This document shows positions 1-8,166 of a stretch of DNA of 64,000 bases, piece by piece. This DNA comes from Streptomyces sp. MA5143a (GTDB taxonomy: Bacteria > Actinomycetota > Actinomycetes > Streptomycetales > Streptomycetaceae), in contig NZ_OLMK01000126.1 in the NCBI RefSeq assembly GCF_900290235.1, forward strand, positions 1 to 64,000, read 5' to 3'. The notes beneath the pieces were generated by a model. That model was not told the origin of the DNA and made no database searches. It saw only the letters and a program-made list of their open reading frames with translations. Within the stretch, counting starts at the first letter, position 1. Each line of letters starts with the position of its first letter. The translations under genes were made by a program, and so were the position numbers.

Positions 1-19
1 TTCACCATGGCGCCAAGAT

Positions 20-113
20 TACTGCAAAGTTACAGCCCATCGCAATTTTGCAGTCTGATGCAAGTTTAGCTTAGGCTGCAAACGTCTCGACGGATCGGCG
101 ACAGGGAACAGTC
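20..113 (+). promoter_or_regulatory. Promoter/operator-like region of the broken MMPL gene
   Basis: This stretch is AT-richer than its surroundings. It holds three copies of the heptamer CTGCAAA in alternating orientation, at about 22-28, 46-52 (as TTTGCAG) and 76-82; the last two form a dyad. A TTGCAG and a downstream TAGCTT could serve as -35 and -10. A purine-rich AGGGAA precedes the ATG at 114. Such dyads often bind TetR-type repressors of MMPL exporters, but no regulator gene is in view. The repeats are seen; operator function is inferred. Confidence 0.4.
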
Positions 114-1326
114 ATGGCTGGAAAGTTGTACGCACTTGGCCGGTGGGCGGCGCGCCGCCGGCACGTGGGGCCTGGCCTGGGCACGCATGATCACCCGCCG
201 GCCCGTCGCCGCGCTGCTCGTCTGCCTGGCGGCTCTCGGAACCATCGCCCTGCCGGTCGGCCACCTGCGTCTCGGCCTGCCCGGCAGCGAGACCCAACCG
301 GTCACCAGCACCCAGCACCGCGGCTACGACCTGCTCGGCCAGGGACTCGGGCCGGGCTACAACGCCACCGTCACCGTCGCCGCCGACACCGCCCGCGTCC
401 CGGACGCCCAGCGCACCGCCCTCCTCGACAACCTGGCCGACACGCTGCGGGGCGACACCGGCGTCGCCGCCGTCGCCCCGCCGGTGACCAACCAGGCCGC
501 CACGGTCTCCCTCCTCAGCGTCGTCCCCACAACCGGACCGGACGACCAGGCCACCACCGACCTGGTGCACCGGATGCGCGAGAACGCCAAGCAGGCCGTC
601 GCCCAGGCCGGCGGCGTCATGTACGTCACCGGCACCACCGCCACCGCCATCGACGTCTCCGCCAAACTGGCCGACGCGCTGCCGCTGTTCATCGCCATCA
701 TCACCATCCTGGCCGTCGTCCTGCTGACCATCTCGTTCCGGTCACTGCTGGTCCCGCTCAAGGCCGTACTCGGCTTCCTGCTGTCCACCGCGGCCAGCCT
801 CGGCTTCGCCGTCTGGGTCTTCCAGGACGGCAACCTCACCGACGCCTTCGGGGTCGCCGCCGCGGCACCGGTGGTGGCCTTCCTCCCCGTCCTGCTCGTC
901 GGAGTGCTCTTCGGCCTCGCCATGGACTACGAGGTCTTCCTGGTCAGCCGCATGCGCGAACACTTCGAGCACACCGGCGACGCACGCGAAGCCGTCGCCC
1001 ACGGCGTGGCCAGGAGCGGACGCGTGGTCGTCGCCGCCGCACTGATCATGATGGTTGTCTTCGGCGGCTTCATCTTCACCGACGACCCCGTCATCAAGTC
1101 GATCGCCTTCTCCCTCGCCTTCGGCGTGCTCTTCGACGCCTTCGTCGTCCGCCTGACCATCGTCCCCGCCGTCATGGCCCTGCTCGGACACCGCGCCTGG
1201 TGGCTCCCCCGCTGGCTCGACCGCGTACTGCCCGACGTCGACATCGAAGGCACCAGCCTGCCCGCTCCCACACCGACCGCCAACACCCCGGCGACCACCC
1301 CGGTCCGGCAGTACGACCACGTCTGA
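114..1326 (+). pseudogene. MMPL/RND-family lipid or drug exporter, internally deleted and frameshifted
   Basis: The natural start appears to be ATG 114, encoding MAGKLYALGRWAARRR, a typical MMPL N-terminus. After about 18 codons, near 165-170, the sequence jumps to the middle of the family in another frame. The remaining frame (TTG 136 to 1326, 396 codons) encodes one membrane span (ITRRPVAALLVCLAALGT), an extracellular porter domain and five more spans, including the family motif GLAMDYEVFLVSRMRE. Full MMPL proteins have about 700 residues and two such halves. About 330 residues (spans 1-6 and the first porter domain) are therefore missing and the frame is off, so it cannot make a functional transporter. 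Promoter, start and terminator remain, which suggests a recent loss. Confidence 0.8.
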
Positions 1327-1328
1327 CC

Positions 1329-1375
1329 CGAGCACCCGCTGACTCTCAGCATGACGGCGCGTCAGCGGGTGCTCG
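1329..1375 (+). terminator. Hairpin terminator after the MMPL pseudogene
   Basis: Perfect 15-bp inverted repeat: arms at 1329-1343 (CGAGCACCCGCTGAC) and 1361-1375, loop of 17 nt, starting 2 bases after the stop codon. There is no U-tract, as is common for terminators in high-GC actinobacteria. Confidence 0.7.
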
Positions 1376-1502
1376 CGGCTGGCGCCTTGCGCGGTCAGCC
1401 GCCGCGGGCCTCGAATCCCCTCTTCCTCATCGAGCTGTCCTGAATCAGAAGATCAGGACGTCGCCGTCCGGATTCCCGACGTTGATCTACAGCGAGGCCG
1501 GA

Positions 1503-2490
1503 TCACGCTGCCCCTCGCCGAGACCTCCGAATAGCTCGAACTACGCGTGCCGTTCGCTCTCCGGCTGTCCAACTACCGTGCATACCAGCACCGTTGTTGC
1601 TTGAGCGTCGAGAAAGCGCATGAACGTCCACGCCTCGTCCGCCGAGTCGATGCGACCGCTGCGCAAGCGTGCCTCTCCTGCCTGTTCGAGGACACCGATC
1701 GTTTCGGCGAGGGCCAACGTCGGTTGCCCGCGCCTCCGAGTGAGCCGGAGACGGGTCGCCGGAGATGGTGCGTTGCCGCTCGCGGAGGGCTCCGACGGCG
1801 AGGAGAGCGTAGGCGATCACCGACATCAGGCGCCAACGGTGCCAGGAGGTCCAGCAGGCGACCTGGGCCCTGGTCGAGGCCGGTGAGGCCCTTGGCTCCT
1901 TGAAAGTCCTCTTCGACCCGCCAGCGGCGACAAACCGCGCTGAGCAGCACCGATACCGGCTGTGGGTCGGGGTGCCAGGTGCGATAGAAGGACAGGGTGC
2001 CGGTACGGCGGTGACGACGGATCAGAACCTGACTGTGCCCGGTGTCCTGTCCCGGCGGGGTGTCGTCGGCCTTCATGTCGATCACCGCCCAGTCGTAGAG
2101 CCGCGCCCTTGGTCCCGTTCCTGGTCCTCATCCACATCCAGACCCGCTTCGGCACCCCGCTGGAGGAGCGTGAACTTCTCCTTTCCGCCGCCTGGCGTGG
2201 TGACACGGTGGCTGGTGGACACGGCGATCGCGTAGCCGTAGCCCAGCGTGCGAATCCGGCGGCGCAGGGCACTGCCGCCGTAGACCTGGTCCGCCGCGAC
2301 CCAGGCGGTGCGGATGCCCGCGGCGTGCGCGGCGGTGAGCATGTCGCCGGCCAGTTGCGGCTTGGTGGCGAGCACCGTCTCGTCGAGCACTCCAATCCCC
2401 TCGCGGCGCTCGTCGTCACCGGCCCAGTCCTCGATTTCAATTAGTGCCCGGTGGCGGTGACCGTGCGGTGCCGGGCCACGCAGCGGCATC
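1503..2490 (-). pseudogene. IS701-family transposase remnant, multiply frameshifted
   Basis: Read from 2490 downwards, the minus strand shows IS701-type DDE transposase blocks in order but in different frames. GVLDETVLATKPQL and AWVAADQVYGG lie near 2270-2400, IDMKADDTPPGQDTGHSQVL near 2030-2090, RRWRVEEDFQGAKGLTGLDQ near 1880-1930, and a hydrophobic tail MSVIAYALLAVGAL near 1790-1826. Frame changes occur near 2110 and 1860. About 170 N-terminal residues, with the first catalytic Asp, are absent where the neighbouring IS630 element begins. The element is inactive. The boundaries are approximate because no terminal repeats were found. Confidence 0.75.
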
Positions 2491-2586
2491 CCCCGTACCG
2501 GATCATTCCGCAGGTTCTGATACTGAACTTGATTGGGTGATGTCGGTGCCGTTCGCCTGACAGCTGGCCGTCGGCACCGATAGCCG

Positions 2587-3132
2587 TTGAGTGTGAGGTA
2601 TGCGCAGGGCGGCGGGCTGACCGACGCCGAGAGGACCACGCGGGAACGGTTACGGCTCCAGGCCGTGGAGCGTTTTGAGAGCGGGCAGAAGAACGCACAG
2701 ATTGCCGCTGCCCTGTGGATCAGCTTGCGGTCGGTCGAGCGGTGGCGCCGGGCCTGGCGCGAGGGTGGCGAGACGGGAGTCCTGTCGAAGGGGGCGCCGG
2801 GAAGACCTCGACTCAGTGAAGCCCAGATCGCCAGGCCGGAGCAGGAGTTGGTGCGTGGTCCACTGGCTCACGGCTGGGCGGACCAACGGTGGACCCTGGC
2901 ACGGATCAAGACGCTGATCGGCCGGATCTTCCACGTCTCCTACACGGTCGAGGGCACCTGGCGGCTGCTGAAGCGCCACGGCTGGAGCTGGCAGCAGCCC
3001 ACCAGGCGCGCGATCGAGCGCGATGACGACGCGGTCGAGGTGTGGAAGAAGGAGACCTGGCCGCGGGTAAGACCACCGCGGCGGAGTGCAACGCCTGGAT
3101 CGTCTTCGAGGACGAGGCCGGGCAGTCGATGA
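2587..3132 (+). CDS. IS630-family transposase, ORF A (helix-turn-helix part)
   Basis: This ORF carries the DNA-binding half of an IS630 transposase. It includes an HTH_29-like motif (AQIAAALWISLRSVERWRR, residues about 39-57) and the following winged-helix region (HVSYTVEGTWRLLKRHGWSW). From about residue 155 the frame turns into arginine/serine-rich nonsense, while the catalytic half continues one base back. The two ORFs overlap from 3042 to 3132, and the join is near CCGCGGGTAAG at 3062-3072. Streptomyces IS630 relatives commonly have this two-ORF layout, so a programmed -1 frameshift is possible; a decay frameshift is the alternative. The start codon (TTG) is uncertain. Confidence 0.75.
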   Translation: MSVRYAQGGGLTDAERTTRERLRLQAVERFESGQKNAQIAAALWISLRSVERWRRAWREGGETGVLSKGAPGRPRLSEAQIARPEQELVRGPLAHGWADQRWTLARIKTLIGRIFHVSYTVEGTWRLLKRHGWSWQQPTRRAIERDDDAVEVWKKETWPRVRPPRRSATPGSSSRTRPGSR

Positions 3133-3656
3133 CTCCGCCGCGCGCCAGGACCTGGGGCCGGATCGGCCAGACCCCGGTCGTGAGGGTGAGGGGCCGGGGC
3201 TCGGGGCGTGTGTCGATGGCGGCGATGGCCTGCTACAAGCCGGGCCGGCGGTCCCGGCTGATCTACGCGATCCGCGAGTACCGGGGCCGCAAGGACGAGC
3301 CGAAGGGCTTTGGCTGGCGCGACTTCCGCGACCTGATCGTCCGCGCTCGCATCCAGCTCGGCGGACCGATCGTGCTGGTCTGGGACAACGTCCGCCTGCA
3401 CCTGACGGTCGGCATGCGCGAGTTCATCGACGCGAACGCCGAGTGGCTCACCGTGTTCCAGCTGCCCACCTATGCCCCGGACCTGAACCCGACCGAGGGT
3501 GTCTGGTCGCTGGTCAAGCGTGACATCGGCAACCTTGCTGCGGCCGACCTCGGCCAGATCACCCGCGCCGTGAAGCGCAAACTGAAGATGCTGCAGTACC
3601 GGCCGGAGGTCATCGACGGCTGTCTCGCCGGCACCGACCTGGCCCTGGACCTGTGA
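3042..3656 (+). CDS. IS630-family transposase, ORF B (DDE catalytic part)
   Basis: This is the DDE_3 endonuclease half. The three catalytic acids are visible: Asp in WIVFEDEAGQS (residues about 20-30), Asp in IVLVWDNVRLH, and Glu in APDLNPTEGVWSLVKRD. The real N-terminus is probably the fusion with ORF A, since the region before KTTAAECNAW reads poorly. The element seems to have landed beside or inside the IS701 copy, as the N-terminal third of that transposase is missing exactly here. I could not place terminal inverted repeats or the expected TA duplication with confidence. Activity depends on whether frameshifting works. Confidence 0.8.
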   Translation: MEEGDLAAGKTTAAECNAWIVFEDEAGQSMTPPRARTWGRIGQTPVVRVRGRGSGRVSMAAMACYKPGRRSRLIYAIREYRGRKDEPKGFGWRDFRDLIVRARIQLGGPIVLVWDNVRLHLTVGMREFIDANAEWLTVFQLPTYAPDLNPTEGVWSLVKRDIGNLAAADLGQITRAVKRKLKMLQYRPEVIDGCLAGTDLALDL

Positions 3657-3720
3657 GCGTGGGGTCGACGGACCCGAAATTGTTCGAAGTCCAAAGCTGC
3701 TGGTCAGCTACGGTGGCGGC

Positions 3721-4083
3721 ATGACTGACAGCCTGCCCGAGGACGTAGCCGATGTGCTTGACCTCGTCCTGAATCCGGACGAGCCCGTTCACGTCGCCCT
3801 CCGACGGCAGGTGCCTCAACTCAGGGCGCAACCCCGCTGTGAGTGCGGTTGCGGCACTGCCTACTTCGGCCTTGACGCCGACGCGGTGGAGCCCGCGCCA
3901 ACGGGCCCCGGCACCGTCGTGGCTGCCGACGTGCAGCTGTTCACCGAAACCGGCGAGTGCCCTGGCGAGGTCCTGGTCTTCGCGCAAGGCGGCTACCTCT
4001 CATGGCTGGAGGTCTGCTCTTGGAGCGATGACGTCGAGGTGAATCTCGCCGCGGCGCGGCGCTGGCTACAGCCACCGTCCTGA
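3721..4083 (+). CDS. Hypothetical protein, 120 residues
   Basis: This is an unrecognised small soluble protein starting at ATG 3721. It contains a CxCxC cluster (RCECGCGTAYFGLD, residues about 39-52) that could bind a metal, and it ends in a helix (VNLAAARRWLQPPS). No signal peptide or membrane span is visible. It lies between IS630 and a decayed gene in an IS-rich stretch. Codon use (strong GC3) and the lack of a competing frame support it as a real gene. No function can be given. Confidence 0.55.
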   Translation: MTDSLPEDVADVLDLVLNPDEPVHVALRRQVPQLRAQPRCECGCGTAYFGLDADAVEPAPTGPGTVVAADVQLFTETGECPGEVLVFAQGGYLSWLEVCSWSDDVEVNLAAARRWLQPPS

Positions 4084-4212
4084 GCCCGGCCGGTAACAGC
4101 AGGCGGTCTCGGACCTGACGCCGTCACCACGAGTCGACCGACATCACGAGTTCAAGTTCAGTAGCAGTGGTGAGCGAGTAGGCCACAACGACTGACTCAC
4201 TGCCCCACGTCG

Positions 4213-4511
4213 TCATGTAGCCCTCGCCAAGGGCCAGACCCGCTCCGTCACACTCAAGCGACTCCCCTCGCCAGGGCTGAGGCTCAACACCGGCACCGTC
4301 AGCTCAAACGCAGGCTCCCCGAAAAGCGCTTCAACGTAGGCCGACCGCACGCCCGGGACGAGCTGCTTGAAGTTCTTGGTCCAGGTCCGCCGCCTGCCCG
4401 GACCCTTTTCCACCGCTCGGTCACCGTTCCGATGAGGGTCAGTGCCGCCACCACCCCACCCATGATCTTGCCGACGTCGGCAAGAGTGCTTAGCACGTTC
4501 ACGGGAGGCAT
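4213..4511 (-). pseudogene. Frameshifted membrane-anchored hypothetical protein
   Basis: The minus strand begins at ATG 4511 with MPPVNVLSTLADVGK and a membrane span (IMGGVVAALTLIGTV). Near 4410 the sensible reading moves to another frame, which continues RRRTWTKNFKQLVPGVRSAYV and EALFGEP, then stops at 4213. A hydrophobic anchor followed by a VxALFGEP-like block fits a family of small actinobacterial membrane proteins, but I cannot name it firmly. The frameshift makes it probably non-functional. Neighbouring genes give no context beyond the IS-rich setting. Confidence 0.4.
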
Positions 4512-4808
4512 CCTGCACCTCAATGACGTGGCGCATACCCAGATCCCACTAGATCCGTGCAGTCCTCTGCGTGACCACCTGCACGTGTTCTAGGTCGTGC
4601 AGGGCGCCCGCGGCCGATCGATGACGACCGGTGGTGACAGATGAGCTGGACAACCTCGGGGTGAAAGTCGCAGGTCAGGGACTGTCGATCACCCCCCAGG
4701 CACTACCTCTCGCCGTTCACCCGAGCGGCCCGAGTTCGTCGTGAAGCCGCAGGAAGCCAGGCGTATCGTCAGAAGGGAATCGTCCACTTCCTCAGGGGAG
4801 TGAGGTAC

Positions 4809-5594
4809 ATGCCACGGCCCAGGTACCCCGGGGCTTCCATCGACATGAAGGCCTACGCGGCCACGGGACTCTGCCCCCATTGCGGCCGAAAGGTTCTGGA
4901 CTCGCCCCTACCCGGCACGGTGATCGACGCCCTCCGCTACGACCAATTCCTCCCCGATTCACTGGCACCGTTCGGGGCACCGGTCTCGTTGAGCCGGTGG
5001 CGGGCTCGAATGACCTGCGAGATCTGTGGAGAACACTGGCCTGTCCGCCAGCCCTTCCTCGGCGATGGGATGGCCCGCCGAAGGCGCGAGAGGCGTACCG
5101 GGAGCACCGACGTGTCCGGTTCCAGGATTCTCGGCATCGAGGAGAGTGGGGAACTGGAAGAGCAGGTCATCGAGATCGAGCGACACCCGTTCACCAACAG
5201 CAGCCGCACATCACCCGCGACGAGGCAACTTGAGATCTCGAACTCCATCGAGCGGACGGCGCAGATCGAATCGAGCAGCGTCAGCCGACACGGCGGCGGT
5301 GCCACTGTCTCGGTGCTGGGTCTCGGTTCTGTCATGGCGCAGCTACAGCAGGAGATCAGTCAGCGGTACGCGCTCACCTCTCGTAGCAGCCTCACCGTCC
5401 GCGAATCTGTCAGCGTGGAAGTGGCCCCCCGGACGGCCGTCGAACTCGTCGTCGAGTGGAAGACGGTCTGCGCGCGGGGAGATATCCGTTTGAGCACCGG
5501 CCGACGCGGCCAGGACGCCCTGGTCCCCTATCGAGTGCCTGTCAGACTGACCTTCGTCGCCGAGGTCAAAGACCTGCCGTACCGTGAAACCTGA
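4809..5594 (+). CDS. Zinc-ribbon protein with a C-terminal beta-rich domain, unknown function
   Basis: The start is ATG 4809, chosen over GTG 4800 because GGGGAG lies about 8 bases upstream of the ATG. Residues 22-73 hold two CxxC pairs (CPHC at 22-25, CEIC at 70-73), consistent with a zinc ribbon. Residues about 115-255 alternate polar and apolar residues in long Ser/Thr-rich strands around a central helix (VMAQLQQEISQRYAL), then VRESVSVEVAPRTAVELVVE. The strand pattern resembles beta-barrel or aerolysin-like pore folds, but this is only an impression. No signal peptide or membrane helix is seen. The gene stands alone between IS elements. Confidence 0.6.
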   Translation: MPRPRYPGASIDMKAYAATGLCPHCGRKVLDSPLPGTVIDALRYDQFLPDSLAPFGAPVSLSRWRARMTCEICGEHWPVRQPFLGDGMARRRRERRTGSTDVSGSRILGIEESGELEEQVIEIERHPFTNSSRTSPATRQLEISNSIERTAQIESSSVSRHGGGATVSVLGLGSVMAQLQQEISQRYALTSRSSLTVRESVSVEVAPRTAVELVVEWKTVCARGDIRLSTGRRGQDALVPYRVPVRLTFVAEVKDLPYRET

Positions 5595-5883
5595 TTCCCG
5601 TCGGTCTCAGTGGCAGCTATCCAGTTGCAGCGACCTCTGTAGCGATACCAAGCTTTGTTGGTCATCGGGACAAGGACCTGGCGCGTGGACTATGTGTGGA
5701 CGGGCTCAGTCGGCTGGCATACCAGTGAGTCCTGGCCTGTGACGTTGCCTGAGACTCAAGGGGCCTCCGGAGCCGCCGCCGGTGGCTCCGACAAGCGATC
5801 TGATCAGTGCGTCAGACCCTAGCGACCTTGCTGCTAGTGGTTCGCATCGAGGCGCACGCACGGCCACTTAGCTCAGGCCAGGC
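5595..5883. other. Intergenic region left of the IS481 element
   Basis: No gene is supported in these 289 bases. A weak hairpin (CGGAGCC at 5768-5774 with GGCTCCG at 5784-5790) is the only structure. Before the IS481 insertion this DNA was directly downstream of the minus-strand gene that now ends at 6824. Confidence 0.5.
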
Positions 5884-5889
5884 TCTAGA

Positions 5890-6822
5890 TGTATTGATCA
5901 CGAGCGTTGTTAACGCTGGCCGAACGTGTCCGTTCCGGCCGTCCTGTCGCGCACGTCGCCGCCGAGATGGGCATTTCCCGCCCCACAGCCCACAAATGGA
6001 TCCGACGCTGGCGGTCCGAGGGCGAGGCCGGACTCGCCGACCGCTCCAGCAGGCCAGGAACGACCCCGCACCGCACCCCGGCCACTGTCGAGGCGCGGGT
6101 GTGTCACCTGCGGCAGACCCGCAAACTCGGTCCCGCACGGCTCGGACCGGTCCTGGGCCTGCCCGCCTCGACCGTGCACCGGATCCTGGTCCGCCACGGC
6201 CTGAACCGCCTGGCCCACCTGGACCGGCCCACCGGCCAGGTCATCCGCCGCTACGAACGCGACCGGCCCGGCGAACTCATCCACGTCGACGTCAAGAAAC
6301 TCGGCCGCATCCCCGACGGCGGCGGCCACAAAGTCCTGGGCCGCCAGGCCGGCCGCGCCCGCCGCAGCAGCATGGGCTTCGACTACATCCACTCCGCCGT
6401 CGACGACCACTCCCGCCTGGCCTACAGCGAAGTCCACGCGGACGAGAAGGCCGCCACCTGCGCAGACTTCCTCCGCCGGGCCGCAGCCTTCTTCCAGACC
6501 ACCGGTATCGACCGCATCGAGCGGGTCCTGACCGACAACGCCTGGCCCTACCGCAAGAGCTTCGCCTGGCAGCAGGCACTCGCCGACCTCGGCGCGACCG
6601 GCCAACTCACCCGCCCCTACCGGCCACAGACCAACGGCAAAGTCGAACGCTTCAACCGCACCCTGCTCGACGCATGGGCCTACCAACGGCCCTACACCAG
6701 CAACACCGAACGCACCGCAGCCCTGGCAGACTTCCTGCACACCTACAACCACCACCGCTGCCACACCGCACTCGGCGGCCAGCCACCCATCAGCCGCGCC
6801 AACAACGCTGCGGGTCAATACA
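5890..6822 (+). mobile_element. Complete IS481-family insertion sequence (933 bp) with 6-bp target duplication
   Basis: The left end (5890) reads TGTATTGATCACGAGCGTTG and the right end (6822) is its near-perfect inverse, giving inverted repeats of about 22 bp with few mismatches. Both ends are flanked by TCTAGA (5884-5889 and 6823-6828), a 6-bp duplication matching the NCTAGN target preference known for IS481. The palindromic flanks extend the symmetry by GGC/GCC. One transposase gene fills the element. Matching ends, intact duplication and an uninterrupted gene suggest a recent, possibly still active, insertion. It sits at the stop codon of the neighbouring minus-strand gene. Confidence 0.9.
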
Positions 6823-6827
6823 TCTAG
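5907..6827 (+). CDS. IS481-family transposase
   Basis: This is a 306-codon DDE transposase. It has an N-terminal helix-turn-helix (AHVAAEMGISRPTAHKWIRR, residues about 14-33), then an integrase core with catalytic Asp in LIHVDVKKLG, Asp in RVLTDNAWPYR and Glu in TNGKVERFNRTL. The start is TTG 5907, the only start codon after the in-frame stop at 5895 inside the left terminal repeat. The coding frame runs through the right terminal repeat, and its stop (TAG, 6825-6827) lies in the duplicated target site TCTAGA, so the element borrows its stop codon from the host target. Length and motifs are normal for the family. Confidence 0.9.
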   Translation: MLTLAERVRSGRPVAHVAAEMGISRPTAHKWIRRWRSEGEAGLADRSSRPGTTPHRTPATVEARVCHLRQTRKLGPARLGPVLGLPASTVHRILVRHGLNRLAHLDRPTGQVIRRYERDRPGELIHVDVKKLGRIPDGGGHKVLGRQAGRARRSSMGFDYIHSAVDDHSRLAYSEVHADEKAATCADFLRRAAAFFQTTGIDRIERVLTDNAWPYRKSFAWQQALADLGATGQLTRPYRPQTNGKVERFNRTLLDAWAYQRPYTSNTERTAALADFLHTYNHHRCHTALGGQPPISRANNAAGQYI

Positions 6828-7366
6828 AGCCGCCCCGTCTGCCAGATCGGGTCGTCCGGTGCGGGGCGTCCGTCGAGGCGCTGGAGAGGTTCTCCCGTGA
6901 GCGAGAGATGCCGACGAGCGACGGCTATGAAGTGCCCCTGTGCGGCAACGACTCTCCCTCTGAGCTCCATCCAGTTCTCCTCGGGAGTCAGGCCCCGCCG
7001 AATAGCAATGTGAAACCGCCAGATCTGCTCGTCAATGGCGTGCGCGGCTGCTGCAATGTCCCTGCTGGCAACGAGATTGACGCTGCCGAGGGCCTCGCCC
7101 CAGGGGCGCCAGTCGACTGTCGTCGGGGCCAGCACGCCTTGAGGGATGTCGTCAGGCCGGTTGCGGTCCATGTCGCTGAGGTCTACCAGCACTGAGGATG
7201 ATTCCCGCAGTACGCGGACGCACGCTGCCGCCTGCTGTTCCCTGATCCAGTGGCGATCTTGAGCTCTTCTACTGACGATGCTCCCAACGAAAACGCCAAT
7301 CAGTGTGGTCAGCACGGCCCCGACCGGAGCCGCCAGTAAGGCCAGCAATGACGTCATATCAGTCAT
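6824..7366 (-). CDS. Membrane-anchored hypothetical protein
   Basis: From ATG 7366 this encodes about 180 residues. The N-terminal membrane span (LLALLAAPVGAVLTTLIGVF) is followed by a basic stretch and a helical cytoplasmic domain (SRRAQDRHWIREQQAAACVR). The tail contains RRGLTPEENWMELRGRVV. A longer start at 7459 is possible but its first residues look non-coding. The layout (one anchor, then a helical region beginning with RxAQxRxW) is common in small Streptomyces proteins of unknown role. The stop TAG overlaps the TCTAGA duplication of the IS481 copy, so the insertion left the coding region intact. A similar partial gene lies upstream at 7505-7831. Confidence 0.65.
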   Translation of the reverse strand: MTDMTSLLALLAAPVGAVLTTLIGVFVGSIVSRRAQDRHWIREQQAAACVRVLRESSSVLVDLSDMDRNRPDDIPQGVLAPTTVDWRPWGEALGSVNLVASRDIAAAAHAIDEQIWRFHIAIRRGLTPEENWMELRGRVVAAQGHFIAVARRHLSLTGEPLQRLDGRPAPDDPIWQTGRL

Positions 7367-7504
7367 TCTGGCGACGATGCGGTGGCTTGAGTAGCGGCTC
7401 ATCTCAGCTCGCTGCCGTCGGCCAGTGGGCACTGCCGGGCCAGGTCCGCTCCACAGCAAGTCAGCAAGCCCATCGGCCCCTTGGAGAACCCATGCTTCCC
7501 AAGT

Positions 7505-7831
7505 TCAGGGCGCAGTGCCGTCTTCACTGACATCCAAGTCCTCTCGCATGCGTGCCCGAAGCGCAGCAAGGGCATCGTCGTAAGTTCGGCGCCCCTCCCG
7601 GTAGACGGGATCGGTGACCAGGACTCCCTCCATCACCCGATCCCGGAGGTCGCGCAGACGGCGGAAAGCATCCTCCGAAGCCTCTAAGACGCGACTGGGC
7701 GCACTGATGGTCATCTGGTACCTCAAGCCGATGCATGGCCCGAACGCTTCGCGGGCGATGGTGCGGCGCGTAGAGGGTTCCATGTCCGGGTCCCGAGCCA
7801 CGTTGCCGCAGGCGTGACGGGCTTCAGACAA
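7505..7831 (-). pseudogene. 5'-truncated relative of the adjacent membrane-anchored protein
   Basis: The 108-residue frame lacks any membrane anchor but has the family's helical tail: FGPCIGLRYQMTISAPSRVL, then EASEDAFRRLRDLRDRVMEG. The pattern (helix, short loop, long charged helix) parallels the C-terminal part of the neighbouring 6824-7366 protein, so it looks like a decayed tandem relative. It can start only at TTG 7831 or ATG 7783, and neither has a clear ribosome site. The DNA just upstream belongs to an unrelated broken gene. It may be non-functional. Confidence 0.45.
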
Positions 7832-7946
7832 GCCGGCCAGATGTTCGCGGAAGCGGCGTCGGCCTGGGCCACCCTGCCTCGCCGGTACGACGAGATGCTC
7901 GTGCTCGAGAGGCAGGGCCGATGCCGGTTGTCAGGGGACGCGGCGT

Positions 7947-8166
7947 TCAGACCTTCTCGGCCTGAACGCCGGGGTGACCGACGGTGAGCAGTCCTACGTC
8001 CTCGACGTCGAAGGTCAGATCGTCACCCGGCCGGGATGCTGTAGCGCGGTCGCGCACAGCATGGCGTCGATGGCGTACTTGTGCCCGTGGAGCCCGGCGC
8101 TCCGCAGGAGGGCGGCAGCAGAGTGCGCGACTTCCCACACGGTGTGCCCCTGGACGAGGGTGGATC
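7947..8166 (-). pseudogene. PIN-domain (VapC-type) toxin remnant, 5'-truncated and frameshifted
   Basis: On the minus strand, 8166 to about 8025 reads VWEVAHSAAALLRSAGLHGH then KYAIDAMLCATALQ. After a one-base loss the frame continues VTILTFDVEDVGLL to a stop at 7947. The IDA..CATAL block followed by a TxDxxD motif is the C-terminal catalytic part of PIN-domain ribonucleases. The N-terminal half, with the first acidic residues, is missing, and no antitoxin is visible. The fragment's 5' end overlaps the terminator hairpin of the ABC operon, which suggests that operon joined to the relic by rearrangement. Confidence 0.55.

Noticed and set aside
1395..1425. tRNA-like T-arm (CCTCGAATCCCC)
   Set aside because: No acceptor stem, anticodon arm or CCA end could be assembled around it.
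7817..7975. Plus-strand frame reading AGQMFAEAASAWATLPRRYD, like a tetratricopeptide regulator tail
   Set aside because: About 35 sensible residues only, no start or context; too weak to call.
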